Source: Conchocele bisecta (Eukaryota; Mollusca; Bivalvia; Lucinida; Thyasiridae). Taken from it: a stretch of 64,000 bases of DNA. The DNA lies in the NCBI GenBank assembly GCA_029237695.1, contig CM055271.1:85538208-85602207 (forward strand). The letters run 5' to 3'. This document shows, in pieces, positions 22,296 through 34,958 of this stretch (the first letter of the stretch is position 1; every line of letters begins with the position of its first letter). The notes beneath the pieces were generated by a model, which made no database searches, had not been told where the DNA came from, and saw only the letters and a list, made by a program, of their open reading frames with translations. The translations under genes and the position numbers were made by a program.

Positions 22296-23325
22296 AACGT
22301 GATTATGTGATTGGGATTGAGATGCGTCAATTCATGAAACTATATTTTGTGTGAATATAGTAAAACATTACCCCACCCACTTTTAAGACATGCGTTATAT
22401 TATTACTACATTATTCGGATATATCTTGTTAAAAATATTATCATTTGATATATAATTATGTGTGGATGTATTGGTGTTTTAAATATATTTAACGTTGCCA
22501 TAGCAACCGTTTTTATAAAGGCCCCAAAACACAATTATTATTAAATTTCAAGCTTGTGCTTTTCCTAAACTACATGTACATATATTGGCAATTAAAAAGT
22601 ATGTCAATTGAGTGACTGCCCGAGCAACAATCAGCAATCTACAATCAGCTGTATTTAAACAAGAATTATGGCGCGTTATCAAACGTCTGCGCTGTTCTAT
22701 ATACGATATTTGCACCAAATAATTTGTGGAAAATACATATTCGAGGCTCATTACATCCAAATATACACCTTACCATATACATACATGTTAGGGATACATG
22801 AAATATAACACTTACGACAATCTTAAATTTTATAATTTTGAAAGTAATACAAAACATGATGGTCCAGCTCTGGAGAAACCACTCTTTTGGCATCGCCATA
22901 TTTCACCGATAGCGATTTTGCAAAATCAAAAATATTTAAAATATGACATTGAATGCCGACATAAATGTTGAAAATTAACCTATTTTTAAATCAATATTTG
23001 CGAAATACGGCGATACCGTAAGAGAAGTTTCTCCAGAGCCAGACCCATATATGAGACGGGTCATATGATTTTGTTCCTTTAAACAACTGCGATGTTTTAT
23101 GACAACTATTTACAAAAACTGTGATACGTTAGGATGTCAGATGAAGTAAAGACTTGACACAAATTGCAGAAGACGAATATAATTTCGCATGTACTTTGGA
23201 AATGGAAATTTGTCAACTTTTGACGTCATTCACGGAATGTATGAAACACTGCAGCTTGTTACAACACTACAGTGTTTAATCATATGTTTCCTAATTTAGT
23301 TGTCTATTACCTAGAAACACGTGAT
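22296..23325. other. Academ-like element, non-coding 3' side
   Basis: 22300-22520 is a diverged direct repeat of the inner left arm (same CATTACCCCACCCACTTT and GCCATAGCAACCGTT landmarks). 22520-23325 shows no recognisable sequence; open frames are short and unsupported. Confidence 0.5.
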
Positions 23326-26198
23326 TCATTCCGTTCGATTGTTTGGGTTTTGGCACGAGTCGGAAGCTTCACATTTACAGAATTCACAACAACTTAAGTC
23401 AGCTACACAACATGGAAACGCTCCAGAGTGCGCACACTTTTCACAGCGACATGGAATTGGAAATGCATCAGGGAGTTTTATGCCTCTAGTAACAACTGGG
23501 GTGAGAACATCATCGCACAATGTGTACCCATACTCCTTTGGATCAAGCGTTCTCTCTTGACGACATGGTGCATATAACCATTGATGACATTGAAAGTATG
23601 CCCTCTGAATATGGAATCTGATGCTCGCCGATGTCGGTGCCAGTCGCTCAAAGTTATTTGAAATGGTCTTATGGTGGTATTGATGGTATCTTAGTTCGTA
23701 AAATGTATCAAATTTGTCGTCTCCGGAAACAGCGCATACAAGGAAATACTCGGCATCAGCCAGAATTCCTTCCGTTAGTGCTGTTTTACCAAAGTTTTTC
23801 AGCAACTCTGGTCCGAAACTGTTTCCCAACTTCAGAACGGCGTGCTTAGTTGAAACTTTACAGGTAGAATCACAACCACTAATAAGGGAATGTATAGCTG
23901 GCAACACATCCACCATGTCATGGTTCAGCTTTGCACTCAGGGCATGGAGTGGTACTGACCTTGATGTTTTACCTTGTCCACATACGATCCAGAGCTCAAT
24001 CAGTCACAACTGTTTCCAGCTACTGTTGAAGTGATACAGCAGACAAACGAACACTGTGTCTGGTGATACTACTACAATCAGTTTGAAAGAGCCAGTCGTC
24101 ACTGCATGGTTTACGTGGAGTAATAATCTGTCATCGGCTTCGTCATGGTATCTGTGGAGACATGGAACATCAGTGACTGTCTGAGAGCCATCTCTACGCA
24201 TTTCCAAACATCTTCTTCGTGTGAACCTCCAAGGTAAACAACATGTGAACTGTCGATGTGATCCAGTCTGGGTTTGATTATCCATTTCGAGAAGAATGTT
24301 TCCCAGCGGATTTTGTTCACAGTGGATGCCCAAAAAGTTTCCATATTCACCATCAATGGTGTGTCATCTCGCTTGATAGTCACTTCAATGGGATCCGATT
24401 TGCTTCTTCTCATTCGTTCAAAATCCTTGATTCCACCAGATTCATAGATGTCAAATACTATATCAATGCGCTTGGCAGACCTTGCGATTCTAGTGAATCT
24501 ATCCCACAGGTTACTGGCAATATTGCCAAATGTTCTTAACTTTAGTTGTTTAACTGGTACGCTTCGGGAATGTGCCACGAAGTCCACAATCACGGCCGTC
24601 TCCTTAACATCAGATGCATATACATCGGGAAGCTGTGTAGACCCACCCAGGTTCTTCTCTATCTCGCGTTGGAGTTCTGATTTCGGCGATTTACGCAAAT
24701 AACCATCTTTCGTCAGATTGAGTGAGGTGGATGTTAGCTCGAACTTCAGTAGTTCAGCTACGTCATAGCTTCGACTTCTGGCAATGTCAATGTACCTTAT
24801 AGCGTCTTGTGTCTCCTTCTGAATATTTACAGTGTAAACTTTCTTCTGTTTCCCTTTCCCTTTCGGTATTGGATCTGACAGTTGTTTTGTCTTCTGTTCA
24901 AACCGCGTTGAGAAAAAGTTCTGGTAAGTTTCATCGCCATCTTTCATGAATTCAAAAATAACTTTGCATCTCTCGCTGTCGGCTTGGGTTCCCGTTTCAA
25001 AGTTCTTCAAAGTGCAGTCTCCCGAAATCTCAAAGGGATTCCCTGTCTCTAACACATATTGCACCATCTGCTGTATGCACTGCTCATCTCTCGCTGTTGT
25101 TGCATTGGAAAACTCGTGATGGAGCGAGTATTCGTCTTCGTCATCTAATTCGCAGTAGTGCCTCATCCATTGCGAGATCTTTTTCATTTTTGACTAGGTC
25201 ATGTTGAGCCACTGAATCTTTGCGACGTGTTATACCTATAACACCTCCCCGACCCTTAGCTGGTTTGTTGTACATTTGTTCAAGGGCTTGATCCATGGGT
25301 ACATTGCTGAACTTTCTTTTTGTCTGGCGTACAACAAAATGGCCTTTCAGGAATTCTGTGTGGATGGATGGAAATGACTGTGGCAGCTGAAGACAATCTT
25401 CATAGAATACTGAGCCCCATCGTGAGTAATGTGTCTTGTCAAATGCGAAGAATAGCGGCAGGCACCTGCCCAGTGCGGATATGTATTGCTCACAGCTTCC
25501 ATCCCTGTGTGATCTCGTCAAATCCCGTAAAAGAGGAACGAACATGGAAATAAATTGATTCCAGTACTTGAAACTGTTGCTACTCGTGACACCATGTGCA
25601 ACAAAATCATGAAGGTCCTCTTTGAAGGTTTTAATTGATGCGATGCATTTTTCATATGACGACCTTGCTTCGATTTCGTCTCTTTGCTTGCAGACTGTCT
25701 GAAGTAACTCTATGACGTCGAGAAGTTCCTTATATCGCAGCATGTCACATTGGTTGACAAATACTAGCAGCTGGAGTCGCTGCATCACCTCTGCGAGCAT
25801 ATAAATTCCGTGCATCGCCCGTGCATAGTGGCTGCCCTTTAGGATGCTATCCACTGTCGTTCAAGTATTTCCCAATGCATGAGAGAAGAACTTTCGTCAT
25901 GTGGAAACCGCCAAGACCAAGAAATATATTACCAAGGCGTTCTGGTGGGAGCAACAGTTGAAGTTCTTTGGCCGTACTGTAGACAGATTCGTCACACCAG
26001 AGAGAGCCTGCTTGAAGAAGTGTGTCCTGGAAATTCACCATACATGTGTATATAGTCATACTCGGATGCCGGATATGGCAGAATCGGCTTGTAGCCTATC
26101 GACGTAGGTTCTGATTCATCAGATGATATCAAGCTGTGAAATGCGCTCCATGATGGCAACAATCCGTAGAAAACTACCGCGGCAAGGAGAATACTCAA
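23326..26198 (-). pseudogene. Academ-like transposase fused to PIN/XPG-like nuclease, frameshifted
   Basis: One long protein read right to left, broken at about five points (near 26050, 25850, 25160, 24150 and 23960). Order of parts: a stretch with YKPILPYPASEYDYIHM; DESVYSTAKEL and LGGFHMTKVLLSCIGKYL, which I take as part of the transposase core; FAFDKTHYSRW; PMDQALEQMYN with GGVIGITRRKDS; then the nuclease: TAVIVDFVAHSRSVP, IDIVFDIYE, EADDRLLLH, a degraded third acidic strand, and SLISGCDST; then LDPKEYGY and a Cys-rich tail (CRCEKC, CEFCKC, ending CQNP). The motif series IVD, VFD, EAD-R, GCD follows the FEN1/XPG acidic pattern. In the third strand (VVVSPDTVFVCLLYH) the usual DTDV is altered. 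The N-terminal zinc-finger part, present in the 1916-3700 relative, is absent. Function is inferred from motif order. Confidence 0.8.
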
Positions 26199-26424
26199 AA
26201 TATAACGATTTCCAGCAACTTACTAAAACATTAATTATATCGAGCTTCACCTAGGCATACCGATTTATTTTTTAATAAAATCCTGGAAATACCGATTAAA
26301 TGGAAACACACAAAAAACAACAAACATTGGAATCTTGGAGAGATTAATCAACCGGTCTGCCTCATCCGGGCTACGGCCATATCTACAAACAAGTAAAGTA
26401 TTGAGGGCTAGCGTAATTATTCTT

Positions 26425-27140
26425 ACTCACACTAATATCTGTGCCACTTAGATAGTAATACAGGTTTGTTAGAACCATAAACATGCTATTTGAATATAAA
26501 AATACATTGATTTCGGTTTGGTTAACGGTTACCATGGCAACAACCATGACTGTAAACATGTAAACATTTAATACATAATATTGCTTCTCATAGTGATTGC
26601 TCTAATCTTGTAAAGTTTCATGATTATATCCCAAATAATAACATTTTAACGAGATATATTTAAATAACATTGTAATAATAATAATGCATGTCTGAAAAGT
26701 GGGTGGGGTAAGGTTTTTATATTTTTTCCACACAATATGCATTTTTCATACATTGACGCTCCCCAATCTCGATAAGAGAATCATTCGGAAGTATCAAATG
26801 CATGATATGTCACTATGTTGATAGTATTATGTTGTCGGCACGTATATAAAGTAACCCATATATGAAAGAAACAGCATTTTTTCAAACATTTTCGTATACA
26901 TTTTTCTTTTTTTCTATATAAATATCCAATACTAGTATCAAAGGTTGTATTTTCCTGTATTACGAACCAATCTAGCATAATATGCATCATATTTTAGGGG
27001 GGAAAATGGCGGGAAAAGTCACATGACTTGGATCGCGAGACCAATTGTTTTTAGACCTTGGACCACCCACCTACCAATATCTGAAGTCAAACCCATGGTA
27101 CATTTCAGTGCACACTCAACCATATCAGGACCCATGACTA
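26425..27140 (-). repeat. Right terminal inverted repeat of the Academ-like element
   Basis: Counterpart of 21501-22295. It ends CATATCAGGACCCATGACTA at 27140. It is a little shorter than the left arm because of several small deletions. Confidence 0.85.
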
Positions 27141-27289
27141 TTTGAATCAGAGGGCTTCTGGAAGTTTCAATACTTGTTGTTGTTGTTGTTGTAACCACGT
27201 GATCATACACCTGGACTTATTCGGGTTAGAAAATGTACTTTAGGGCAATTGTGGTCTGTGCAGACTTCGATTATTTGTAGTTCTATATT
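27141..27289. repeat. Right part of the split repeat
   Basis: TTTGAATCAGAGGGCTTCTG through CCACGTGATCATACAC (to about 27210) continues the repeat begun at 21334-21500. It contains a TTG trinucleotide run that is longer here than at 30385. Confidence 0.8.
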
Positions 27290-28330
27290 GGCCACAAAAC
27301 TGATTTTGTGTTGATGACCACTAATTTATTCACCAAGGTCAAGGTCAAATACTTAGTCTCTTTTACAAAACTTAACATCAGAGAAATATTGTTATAACTT
27401 CTATTTCCTTCATCTAAAATGCTTAATATTTCACACATGCATTCCTGTAAGGCTCTACTACCATGCTGTGCCAAATCCATGACCGTCAAACCCCCGCTGA
27501 TCCCAAGGTCAAGGTCAAATACTTAGTCTCTTTACAAAACTTAACATCAGAGAAATATGTTGTAACTTCTCTAAAATGCTTAATATTTCACACATGTATT
27601 CCTGTAAGCTTCTACTACCATGCTGTGCCAAATCCACGACTGTCCAACCCCCGCTTATCCCAAGGTCAAGGTCAAATACTTAGTCTCTTTACAAAAGTTA
27701 ACATCAGACAAATATGTTATAACTTCTATTTCCTTCATCTAAAATGCTTAATATTTCACACATGCATTCCTGTAAGGCTCTACTATCATGCTGTGCCAAA
27801 TCCACGACCGTCCAACCCCCGCTGATCCCAAGGTCAAGGTCAAATATTTGGTCTCTTTACAAAACTTAACGTCAGAGAAATAAGTTATAACTTCTATTTC
27901 CTTCATTGAAAATTCTTAATATTTCACTTGTGCATTCCTCTAAGGTTGTACTATCATGCTATGACAAACCTACGACCGTCCAACCCTGGCTGATCCCAAG
28001 GTCAAGGTGACATACTTAGTCTCTTTACAAAACTTAACATCAGAGAAATATGTTATAACTTATATTTCTTTCATCGAAAATTCTTAATATTTCATGCATG
28101 CATTCCTCTAAGGCTCTACTATCATGATGTGACAAATCCCCGCTGATCTCGAGGTCAAGGTCACATACTTAGTCTCTTTACAAAACTTAACACGAGAGAA
28201 ATTGGTTATAACTTCTATTTCCTTGCTCGAATCTGCTTCACATTTCACACACGCATTGTTCCAATGGACCTCTACCACCGTGTGACAAATTCACGTTCGT
28301 GCCCAGGGTCAACGTCAGAAGCCCACACAC
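27290..28330 (+). repeat. Tandem array of about 180-bp units
   Basis: Five to six units share CCAAGGTCAAGGTCAAATAC, TTAGTCTCTTTACAAAACTT, AACTTCTATTTCCTTCAT and TGCTGTGCCAAATCCACGAC. A single undetermined base (n) sits just after the array at 28345. Confidence 0.85.
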
Positions 28331-28455
28331 TTGGAATTTTTTTTNATATATATTTAGGGGTACATAGGCCCACGCGGGGGGTATTCCGTAAGCCTCGCTT
28401 ACTGACCAATCTAGTTTGTGGCTGTGACTGGAGAAATGGGGCTTATGGTATTTGT

Positions 28456-28868
28456 GACCAGCAGGGCTCCAGATAAGGACTTAGTCATTGAGTATTGTCA
28501 CTCAATCATTTTTGAAGCAATTGGGTATTTCAAAATTTGAATTGGGTAAAATGAAATCACACTATTGTTTACACATCAACGGACAGCAATTATTGAATAG
28601 ATTGCTTCGAAATGAAAGCATGTCTTGGCATTTCATTAGAATTGTCTCCTTGGGAGACAATTCTAATGAAATACCAAGATGTGTTTTCATGGAAAATAAG
28701 AAAATATGCTATATTTGTGGTCTGTTTATTGTTTTCTGCAGCATGATAAAGGTACTACAACTTTTTTATTGCTTTTTGATACTCGCTACTTCTGATTTCA
28801 ATTGGGTTTTTGGCAATTTTAATTGGGAATTTAAGCAAATACGCAGCTTATCTGGAGCTCTGGACCAG
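28456..28868. mobile_element. 401-bp MITE with GACCAG target duplication
   Basis: The element at 28462-28862 has left end CAGGGCTCCAGATAAG and right end CTTATCTGGAGCTCTG. GACCAG flanks both sides (28456-28461, 28863-28868). The middle holds a 27-base hairpin (28623-28649 with 28653-28679, one mismatch). Related starts occur near 11400 and 12209. Confidence 0.8.
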
Positions 28869-28979
28869 TGTAGCTCTTGGTGAAATCGCCGAAACGTCCA
28901 TGGCATAAATCTGATCGTATTAATGATCGACGCAGTATTGATATATACATTACAAGTATTTAAACATTTTTACCGAGTG

Positions 28980-29180
28980 TACCATCATAATGACGAAAGT
29001 GGGCCGATACGTCTTGGTCCAAAATGTTTTTCGTACTAGTCCATTTATGAAAAGGGGATATTTAAGTTCTCAAAAATATGAAAAATTACTTGCAAATAGT
29101 GCAGATCCTGATGAGACGGCTCATCTAGATCTACACTTTTTGGCAATACCACTACACAGGCCAGTGTGTTGAAAGGGGGG
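28980..29180. mobile_element. Truncated MITE of the AACCCTTTCAACAC family
   Basis: It shares the GCAGATCCTGATGAGACGG, CTCATCTAGATCTACACTTT and GTGTTGAAAGGG landmarks with 53390-53638 and 56451-56692; the left terminus is not clear. A G-run follows. Confidence 0.55.
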
Positions 29181-29552
29181 GGGGCTATATATTTTCTAAA
29201 TTTGCTTGTTTATTTTATATTTAATTTAAGGGTGGGAATTGGCCTTCCATACACGGTATCTCAGTGATGGTCAAATCAAGTGGTGTTCATTTGGAATATA
29301 CATTTAACTGCATAAATATTTCCTCTATTTCCTTATTTCTCAACGTTGATGTCATCCATCATTTGAACATCCTTCGTGAGACAACATAAATTCAAGGGGA
29401 AATATGAAAATTATTCAGAACTTGTAGATTTGCAAGTAAGCAAGGGCCTGTAATGTTGTTGAGAAATAAGACAAATGTTCCTGCATGTGGCCGTGGTATG
29501 TGGCCGTGACTAGAGATGTGGGGCTTACAGTACCTTTCATACCCACATCAAT
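29181..29552. other. Intergenic, no gene seen
   Basis: AT-rich. Near 29490 a short fragment (TGTGGCCGTGACTAGAGA) matches the repeat near 17060 and 28420. Confidence 0.4.
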
Positions 29553-29762
29553 TTAACCCTTAGACCGCTACTCACAACAATTGTCGTTGGCTGTTGCTTT
29601 TATATCTTGCCTTATTTCTCAATAAAAATGGAAATGAAGTGCTGTCAAAGCATGTTGTAAATTATTCTAATGTGCTATCAAAGCATATTTTTGATGATAA
29701 AAATGGAAAATATAAAATAAACAGCAGACGACAAAAAAATAAGATACCAGTCTAAGGGTTAA
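29553..29762. mobile_element. TTAA-flanked MITE, copy 3
   Basis: TTAACCCTTAGACCGC at the left, GTCTAAGGGTTAA at the right, with CAATTGTCGTTGGCTGTTGC and AACAGCAGACGACA inside. 210 bp. Same family as 13085 and 16096. Confidence 0.85.
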
Positions 29763-29779
29763 TCTGCTTATACACTGAG

Positions 29780-30166
29780 TACCGTAATAACCCTAAATAT
29801 TCTAGGAAACACATGTAAATATCTGGGGGATGTTTCACTAAACTTTGTACGTCTAAAATGTGTGTAAGTGCAAAATTATGATAGTCTGTAAATTTCACAT
29901 GTGTTCTTGTAAACAATTATTGTATTTTCAGTATGCTCAACAAATGTAAATCAATCCATTTAAATTTCCAGACTATTCTAAATTTGCACTTCTGAACATT
30001 TTAGTCGTAAGAAGTTTAGTGATTTCCCACAATAAAGAATGTCCCAGTGTTTACAGTTATTATGGTGGTATTGGTTTATCACAGTCACCATATATTTGGA
30101 TACAATTTGTTTTGGGAAACCATTTCCAACACAAATGGTGTCCAAATATTTAGGGTTATTACGGTA
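29780..30166. mobile_element. TA-flanked MITE with 22-bp perfect TIRs, carrying a nested MITE
   Basis: 29780-29801 (TACCGTAATAACCCTAAATA plus two bases) is exactly the reverse complement of 30145-30166. The terminal TA dinucleotides fit a Tc1/mariner-type TA target. A second MITE (29825-30030) lies inside it. Confidence 0.75.
29825..30030. mobile_element. GTTTCACT MITE, copy 2
   Basis: Same family as 6798-7040: GGGGGATGTTTCACTAAACT at the left, GTAAGAAGTTTAGTGATTTC at the right. The centre lacks the perfect palindrome of copy 1. Confidence 0.7.
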
Positions 30167-30169
30167 TAT

Positions 30170-30420
30170 ACAGTGAATATTTGTGTCGTTTTTGCGAAGA
30201 GTCGATTTCCGTGTCTACTGATTCTTCGCAAAAACGACAAATTGGTCCAAAGTACCGAGACCACCAAATGCAGCTTAACAAGACACGTTTGATGCGCCAT
30301 ATTTCATCAAAATCCATTACATAATAAGGACAAAATAAAAGTATACGTACTTTGAATCGGAGGGCTTCTGGAAGTTTCAGTACTTGTTGTTGTTGTAACC
30401 ACGTGATCATACACATTGCT
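30170..30420. repeat. Uninterrupted relative of the Academ-like target repeat
   Basis: It holds the same hairpin (TTTTTGCGAAGAGTCGATTT with ATTCTTCGCAAAAACGAC) and the CACCAAATGCAGCTTAACAA and GTACTTTGAATCGGAGGGC landmarks as 21334-21500 plus 27141-27215, but joined, with a single TTT at 30351-30353. Confidence 0.85.
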
Positions 30421-30630
30421 TAAGGACAAGGAGAAGAGCTTGTTTTCTAATCCTTATTCACCGTTATGTTATATGTATTTTAATACATACATGTATACTA
30501 TTTGAAATAAATATTGTTTAAACTCAACTAATTGTATTCAGGGAGAGGCTACAGTGTATAACTTTTGTTTTCTTAGATCATTTCCAAGCTATCATGCTAG
30601 GTTTCAGAGTCAATTTCTCAAAATGTTCTC

Positions 30631-32117
30631 TTTTTAGCTCACCTGAGCAAAGCTCATGTGAGCTATTGTTATGGCAAAGTGTCCGTCGTCCGGCGTCCGT
30701 CGTCCGTCCGTCCGTGAACATTTTCAATCATCTTCTTCTCCCGAAATGCTGAGCCGATATTGGTCAAACTTCACAGGGATGATATATGGGTGATGCCATT
30801 TCAGATTTGTTAAAATGGAGGTCATCGACAATCCAAGGTGGCCGCCATGGAAAAGTAGGTCAAATTCTTAAAAAATCTTCTTCTCACGAACCGCCAGGCC
30901 GATTTCTACGATACTTGGTATGAATGATCGATAGTTAGCGCTGTTTCAGATTTGTTCATATGGTGGCCCGTGGGTCAAAAATGGGCGTCGCCCGAGGGGT
31001 CAAATAGGGGTCAAATTTTATTTTTAACCGAATATAGTCTTGTAATATATCAAATCGAAGGTATCGACGAGACAATCACTCTGGAACATTTTTTGTCTAA
31101 ATCATATGATTACGTCATCCAAGATGGCCACCGATAGTTCAAATGGTCATTCTTTACTAAAGATTTCAAACGTCTTCTTCTTGTAAACTGCTTGGCCGAT
31201 ATTGGCCAAACTTAACTGTAATGGTCTGTGGTTGAAGCCTGTTCATTTTTGTTAAAATTGAGGTCATCACCAAATCCAAGATGGCCGCCGTTGAGAAATA
31301 GGTCAAATTCTTAAAAAATCTTCTTCTCACGAACCGCCAGGCCGATTTCGACGATACAGGGTATAAATGATCGATAGTTAACGCTGTTTCAGATTTGTTC
31401 ATATGGTGGCCCCTGGGTCAAAAATGGGCGTGGCCCGAGGGGTCAACTAGGGGTCAAATTATATTTTTGCCCGAATATGGTCATATAATATATCAAATCG
31501 AAGGTATCGACTAGTTGATCACTCTGGACCATTTTTTTGTCTAAATCAGATGATTTTGTCATCCAAGATGGCCACCGAAAGGTAAAAAAGTTGTTCTTTT
31601 ACTAAAGATTTCAAACGTATTCTTCTTGTGAACTGCTTGGCCGATATTGGCCAAACTTAACTGTAATGGTCTGTGGGTGAAGCCTGTCCATTTTTGTTAA
31701 AATGGAGGTGGTCATCACCAAATCCAAGATGTCCGCCGTTGAAAAGTAGGTCAAATTGTCAAAAAAATCTTCTCACAAACCGCCAGGCCGATTTCGACGA
31801 AACTTTGTATGAATGATGGATAGTTAACGCTGATTCAGATTTGTTCATATGGTGGCCTCTGGGTCAAAAATGGTCATGGCCCGAGGGGTCAAATAGGGGT
31901 CAAATTTTATTTTTGACCGAATATGGTCATTTTATATATCAAATCGAAGATATAGCAGTAAATCACATGCACATTCACAATATATGTTAGATCAGAAGGT
32001 ATTAACAAATTCTGTGGAACATTTGAAGTTGTAAGTGAAGAGTCTTTGTGAAATCAAGATGACCACTATGGAGGCTTTTAGGTGAGCGATACAGGCCCAT
32101 TTGGGCCTCTTGTTTTT
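30631..32117 (+). repeat. GCTCACC element, copy 2 (full length)
   Basis: Start TTTTTAGCTCACCTGAGCAA, internal CCAAGATGGCC units with TTCTTCTCACGAACCGCCAG, end GAGCGATACAGGCCCATTTG and GGGCCTCTTG. It is a more diverged subfamily than copies 1 and 3. Confidence 0.85.
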
Positions 32118-32997
32118 TTACTCGTCCCACAGCTCCTCCACCTCATTTTCCCCCATGTTAAATTCCCATAGACTAATAATTTTTTCGTAATAAAATAAAT
32201 ATTTAACCAAATTTTACAAAACAAAAAGAAAGCTCGTTCTTAAATTTTGATACAATTTAATATTATTGACACAAAATATTGTTTCTACATTGTTTACATG
32301 TATATGGCTGTAAAATATGGGCAGGTTTGTGTACTCAATGTATTGTTATGATGGACAACTTGCATCAGTGACTGTCCATCTGTACTGCAAATGAGAGAAC
32401 AGTTGTGGGTAGTGATTCGTCGTGTATATGGTGACATCATATTCGGAAGCATGAGTTGCTTCGTCAGTCGAGAGAATAGGTCAACCTGTTATTGCAAGTT
32501 GGCGGGCTTGGTTCATTGTGTGTATCAGTAAGTACCTGCAATAGACGGTGATCGTCAAGGAATCATCTTTGGCCGTCTCCGTGTGCTATGGCTGAGGTAC
32601 ATATGTCAGCGTTGAGTAGTTCTCGATTGCCGATTCATCTAATCATGTTACTAGTAATATGATGTAAGTATTATGTTTTGTCTTGTATATACATGTATAC
32701 ATGTTAAATATGTTCTATCTAATTCATAACATGTTCATGTTCATATGACTTGCATGAATCTCCAAATATCTGGAGGAAATAAAGAATATATATATATATT
32801 TTAAATTATGTGTGAAACTATCATTTATGCAGTTTCGTCACGTGACGAGTACAGGTCTGCGTCTATGAGTGTGCACGAACGCACGCACCCACCCACCACC
32901 CACCCAACTCCCAAAACACGCACACGTACGCACACACACACGCACACACACACACACACATATCAGACAAGGTCTTAGTCTACCGTCAATTATAGTC
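32118..32997. other. Intergenic, no gene seen; short (CA)n
   Basis: No coding similarity was recognised. 32880-32962 is C/A-rich with a CACACA run. Confidence 0.5.
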
Positions 32998-33110
<113 letters not shown>

Positions 33111-33128
33111 AGTACGTTAGTAACACCT

Positions 33129-34958
33129 TTCAGCGAAGCTCATGTGAGCTATTGTTACCGCAATGTGTCCGTCGTCGTCCGTCGTCCGTGAACATTTTCA
33201 AACGTCTTCTCCTCGGTAACCATTGGGCCTATAGTCACCAAACGTCATGGTCATGGTCCTTAGGTAGGGGGATTACAAAATTGTTAAAATGACGTCATCA
33301 CGTAATCCAAGATGGCCGCCGTCTAAAAATAGCACAAATTCTTCAAAAATCTTCTCAAGACCTGCCAACCGGATTTCGACAAAACTTGGTTGGTTGGTTG
33401 GAATGATCGATGTACAATGCTCTTTCAAAGTTGTTAAAAAGGTGACCCCGGGGTCAAAAATGGGCGTGGCCCGTGGGGTCAAATTGGGGTCAAATTTTAT
33501 TTTTGACCGAATATGGTCATGTCATATATCAAATTGAAGGTATCAACGAGCCGATCACTCTGGTGCATTTTTTTTTGTCGAAATCGGATGGTTATGTCAT
33601 CCAAGATGGTCGCCGAAAGGTCAAAAAGGTCGTTCTTTTATTAGAGATTTCAAAATTCTTCTTCACATGAACCGCTTGGCCCATGGTAGCCAAACTTAAA
33701 AGTTATGGTCCATGGGTGAAGCCTTTTCAGATTTGTTAAAATAGAGGTCATCGCTAATCCAAGATGGCCACCGTCTAAAAATAGCATAAATACTTAAAAA
33801 ATATTTTTCTCATGAACTGCCAGCCAGATTTCGACGAAACTTGGTAGGAATGATTGATGTACAATGCTCTTTCAATGCTCTTTCAAATTTGTTAAAATGG
33901 TGACACAGGGGTCAAAAATGGGCATGGCCTGTGGGGTCAAATTGGGGTAAAATTTTATTTTTGACCGAATATGGTCATGTCTATATCAAATCGAAGGTGT
34001 CAAAGAGGCAATCGCTCTGGTGCATTTTTTGTCGAAATTTGATGGTCATGTCATCCAAGATGGCCGCCGAAAGGTCAAAAGGTTGTTTTTTTATTAGAGA
34101 TTTCAAAATTATTCTTCGCACGAACCGCTTCGCCCATGCTGGCCAAACTTCACAGTTATGGTCCATGGGTGAAGCCTTTTCAGATTTGTTAAAACGGAGG
34201 TCGTCGCTAATCCAAGATGGCCGTCGTCTAAAAATAGCATAAATTCTTAAATCATCTTCTCATGAACCACCAGCCGGATTTCGATGACACTTGGTAAGAA
34301 TGATCGATGTACAATGCTCTTTCAAATTTGTTAAAATGGTGACCCCGGGGTCACAAATGGGCGTGGCCCGTGGGGTCAAATTGGGGTCAAATTTTAGTTT
34401 TGACCGAATATGGTCATGTCTATATCAAATGGAAGGTATCAAAGGGACGATCGCTCTGGTACATTTTTTGTCGAAATTGGATGGTCATGTCATCCAAGAT
34501 GGCCACCGAAAGGTCAAAAGGTCTTTCTTTTATTAAAATGGTGACCCCAGGGTAAAAAATGGGCGTGGCCTGTGGGGTAAAATTTTATTTTTGACCAAAT
34601 ATGCTCATGTCATATATCAAATTGAAGGTATCGACGAGGCGATTGCTCTGGTGCAATGTTTGTCGGAATCGGATGATTATGTAATCCATGATGGCCTCCA
34701 AAAGGTCAATTTATTCAAGATTTTGAACGTTTTTTTCTGAGGAACCACATGGCCGATGCTGGCCAAACTTCATAGTAAGTTAAGATCCTTGGGTGAAGCA
34801 TTTTCAGATTTGGTAAAATGAGAGTCATCGCTTAATCCAAGATGACCACCATCTAAAAATAGCACAATTTTTTCAAAACACATGAACTCGATGTCACATT
34901 CTCCTCTGGTGTTCATGGAGTCAGATGAGCGAATTAGGGCCATCATGACCCTCTTGTT
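33129..34958 (+). repeat. GCTCACC element, copy 3 (5' truncated)
   Basis: It enters at CAGCGAAGCTCATGTGAGC, missing the first AGCTCACCTG. Internal units are very close to copy 1 (same CTCCTCGGTAACCATTGGGC and GTACAATGCTCTTTCAAAG). It ends GGGCCATCATGACCCTCTTG. Confidence 0.85.

Larger units (their letters stand above)
21498..27143 (-). mobile_element. Academ-like DNA transposon, complete ends, 5640 bp
   Basis: The element runs 21501-27140. The left end is TAGTCTAGGGTCCTGATATG; the right end is its reverse complement with two changes (TAGTCATGGGTCCTGATATG). Flanking TTT at 21498-21500 and 27141-27143 is a 3-bp target duplication, proven by the uninterrupted relative at 30341-30360, which has a single TTT (30351-30353). 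Inverted arms of 0.7-0.8 kb enclose one minus-strand gene. A 3-bp duplication plus a fused transposase/XPG-like nuclease is the published signature of the Academ superfamily (XPG-bearing branch). The superfamily call is inference. The gene has several frame breaks, so this copy is not autonomous now. Confidence 0.85.
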
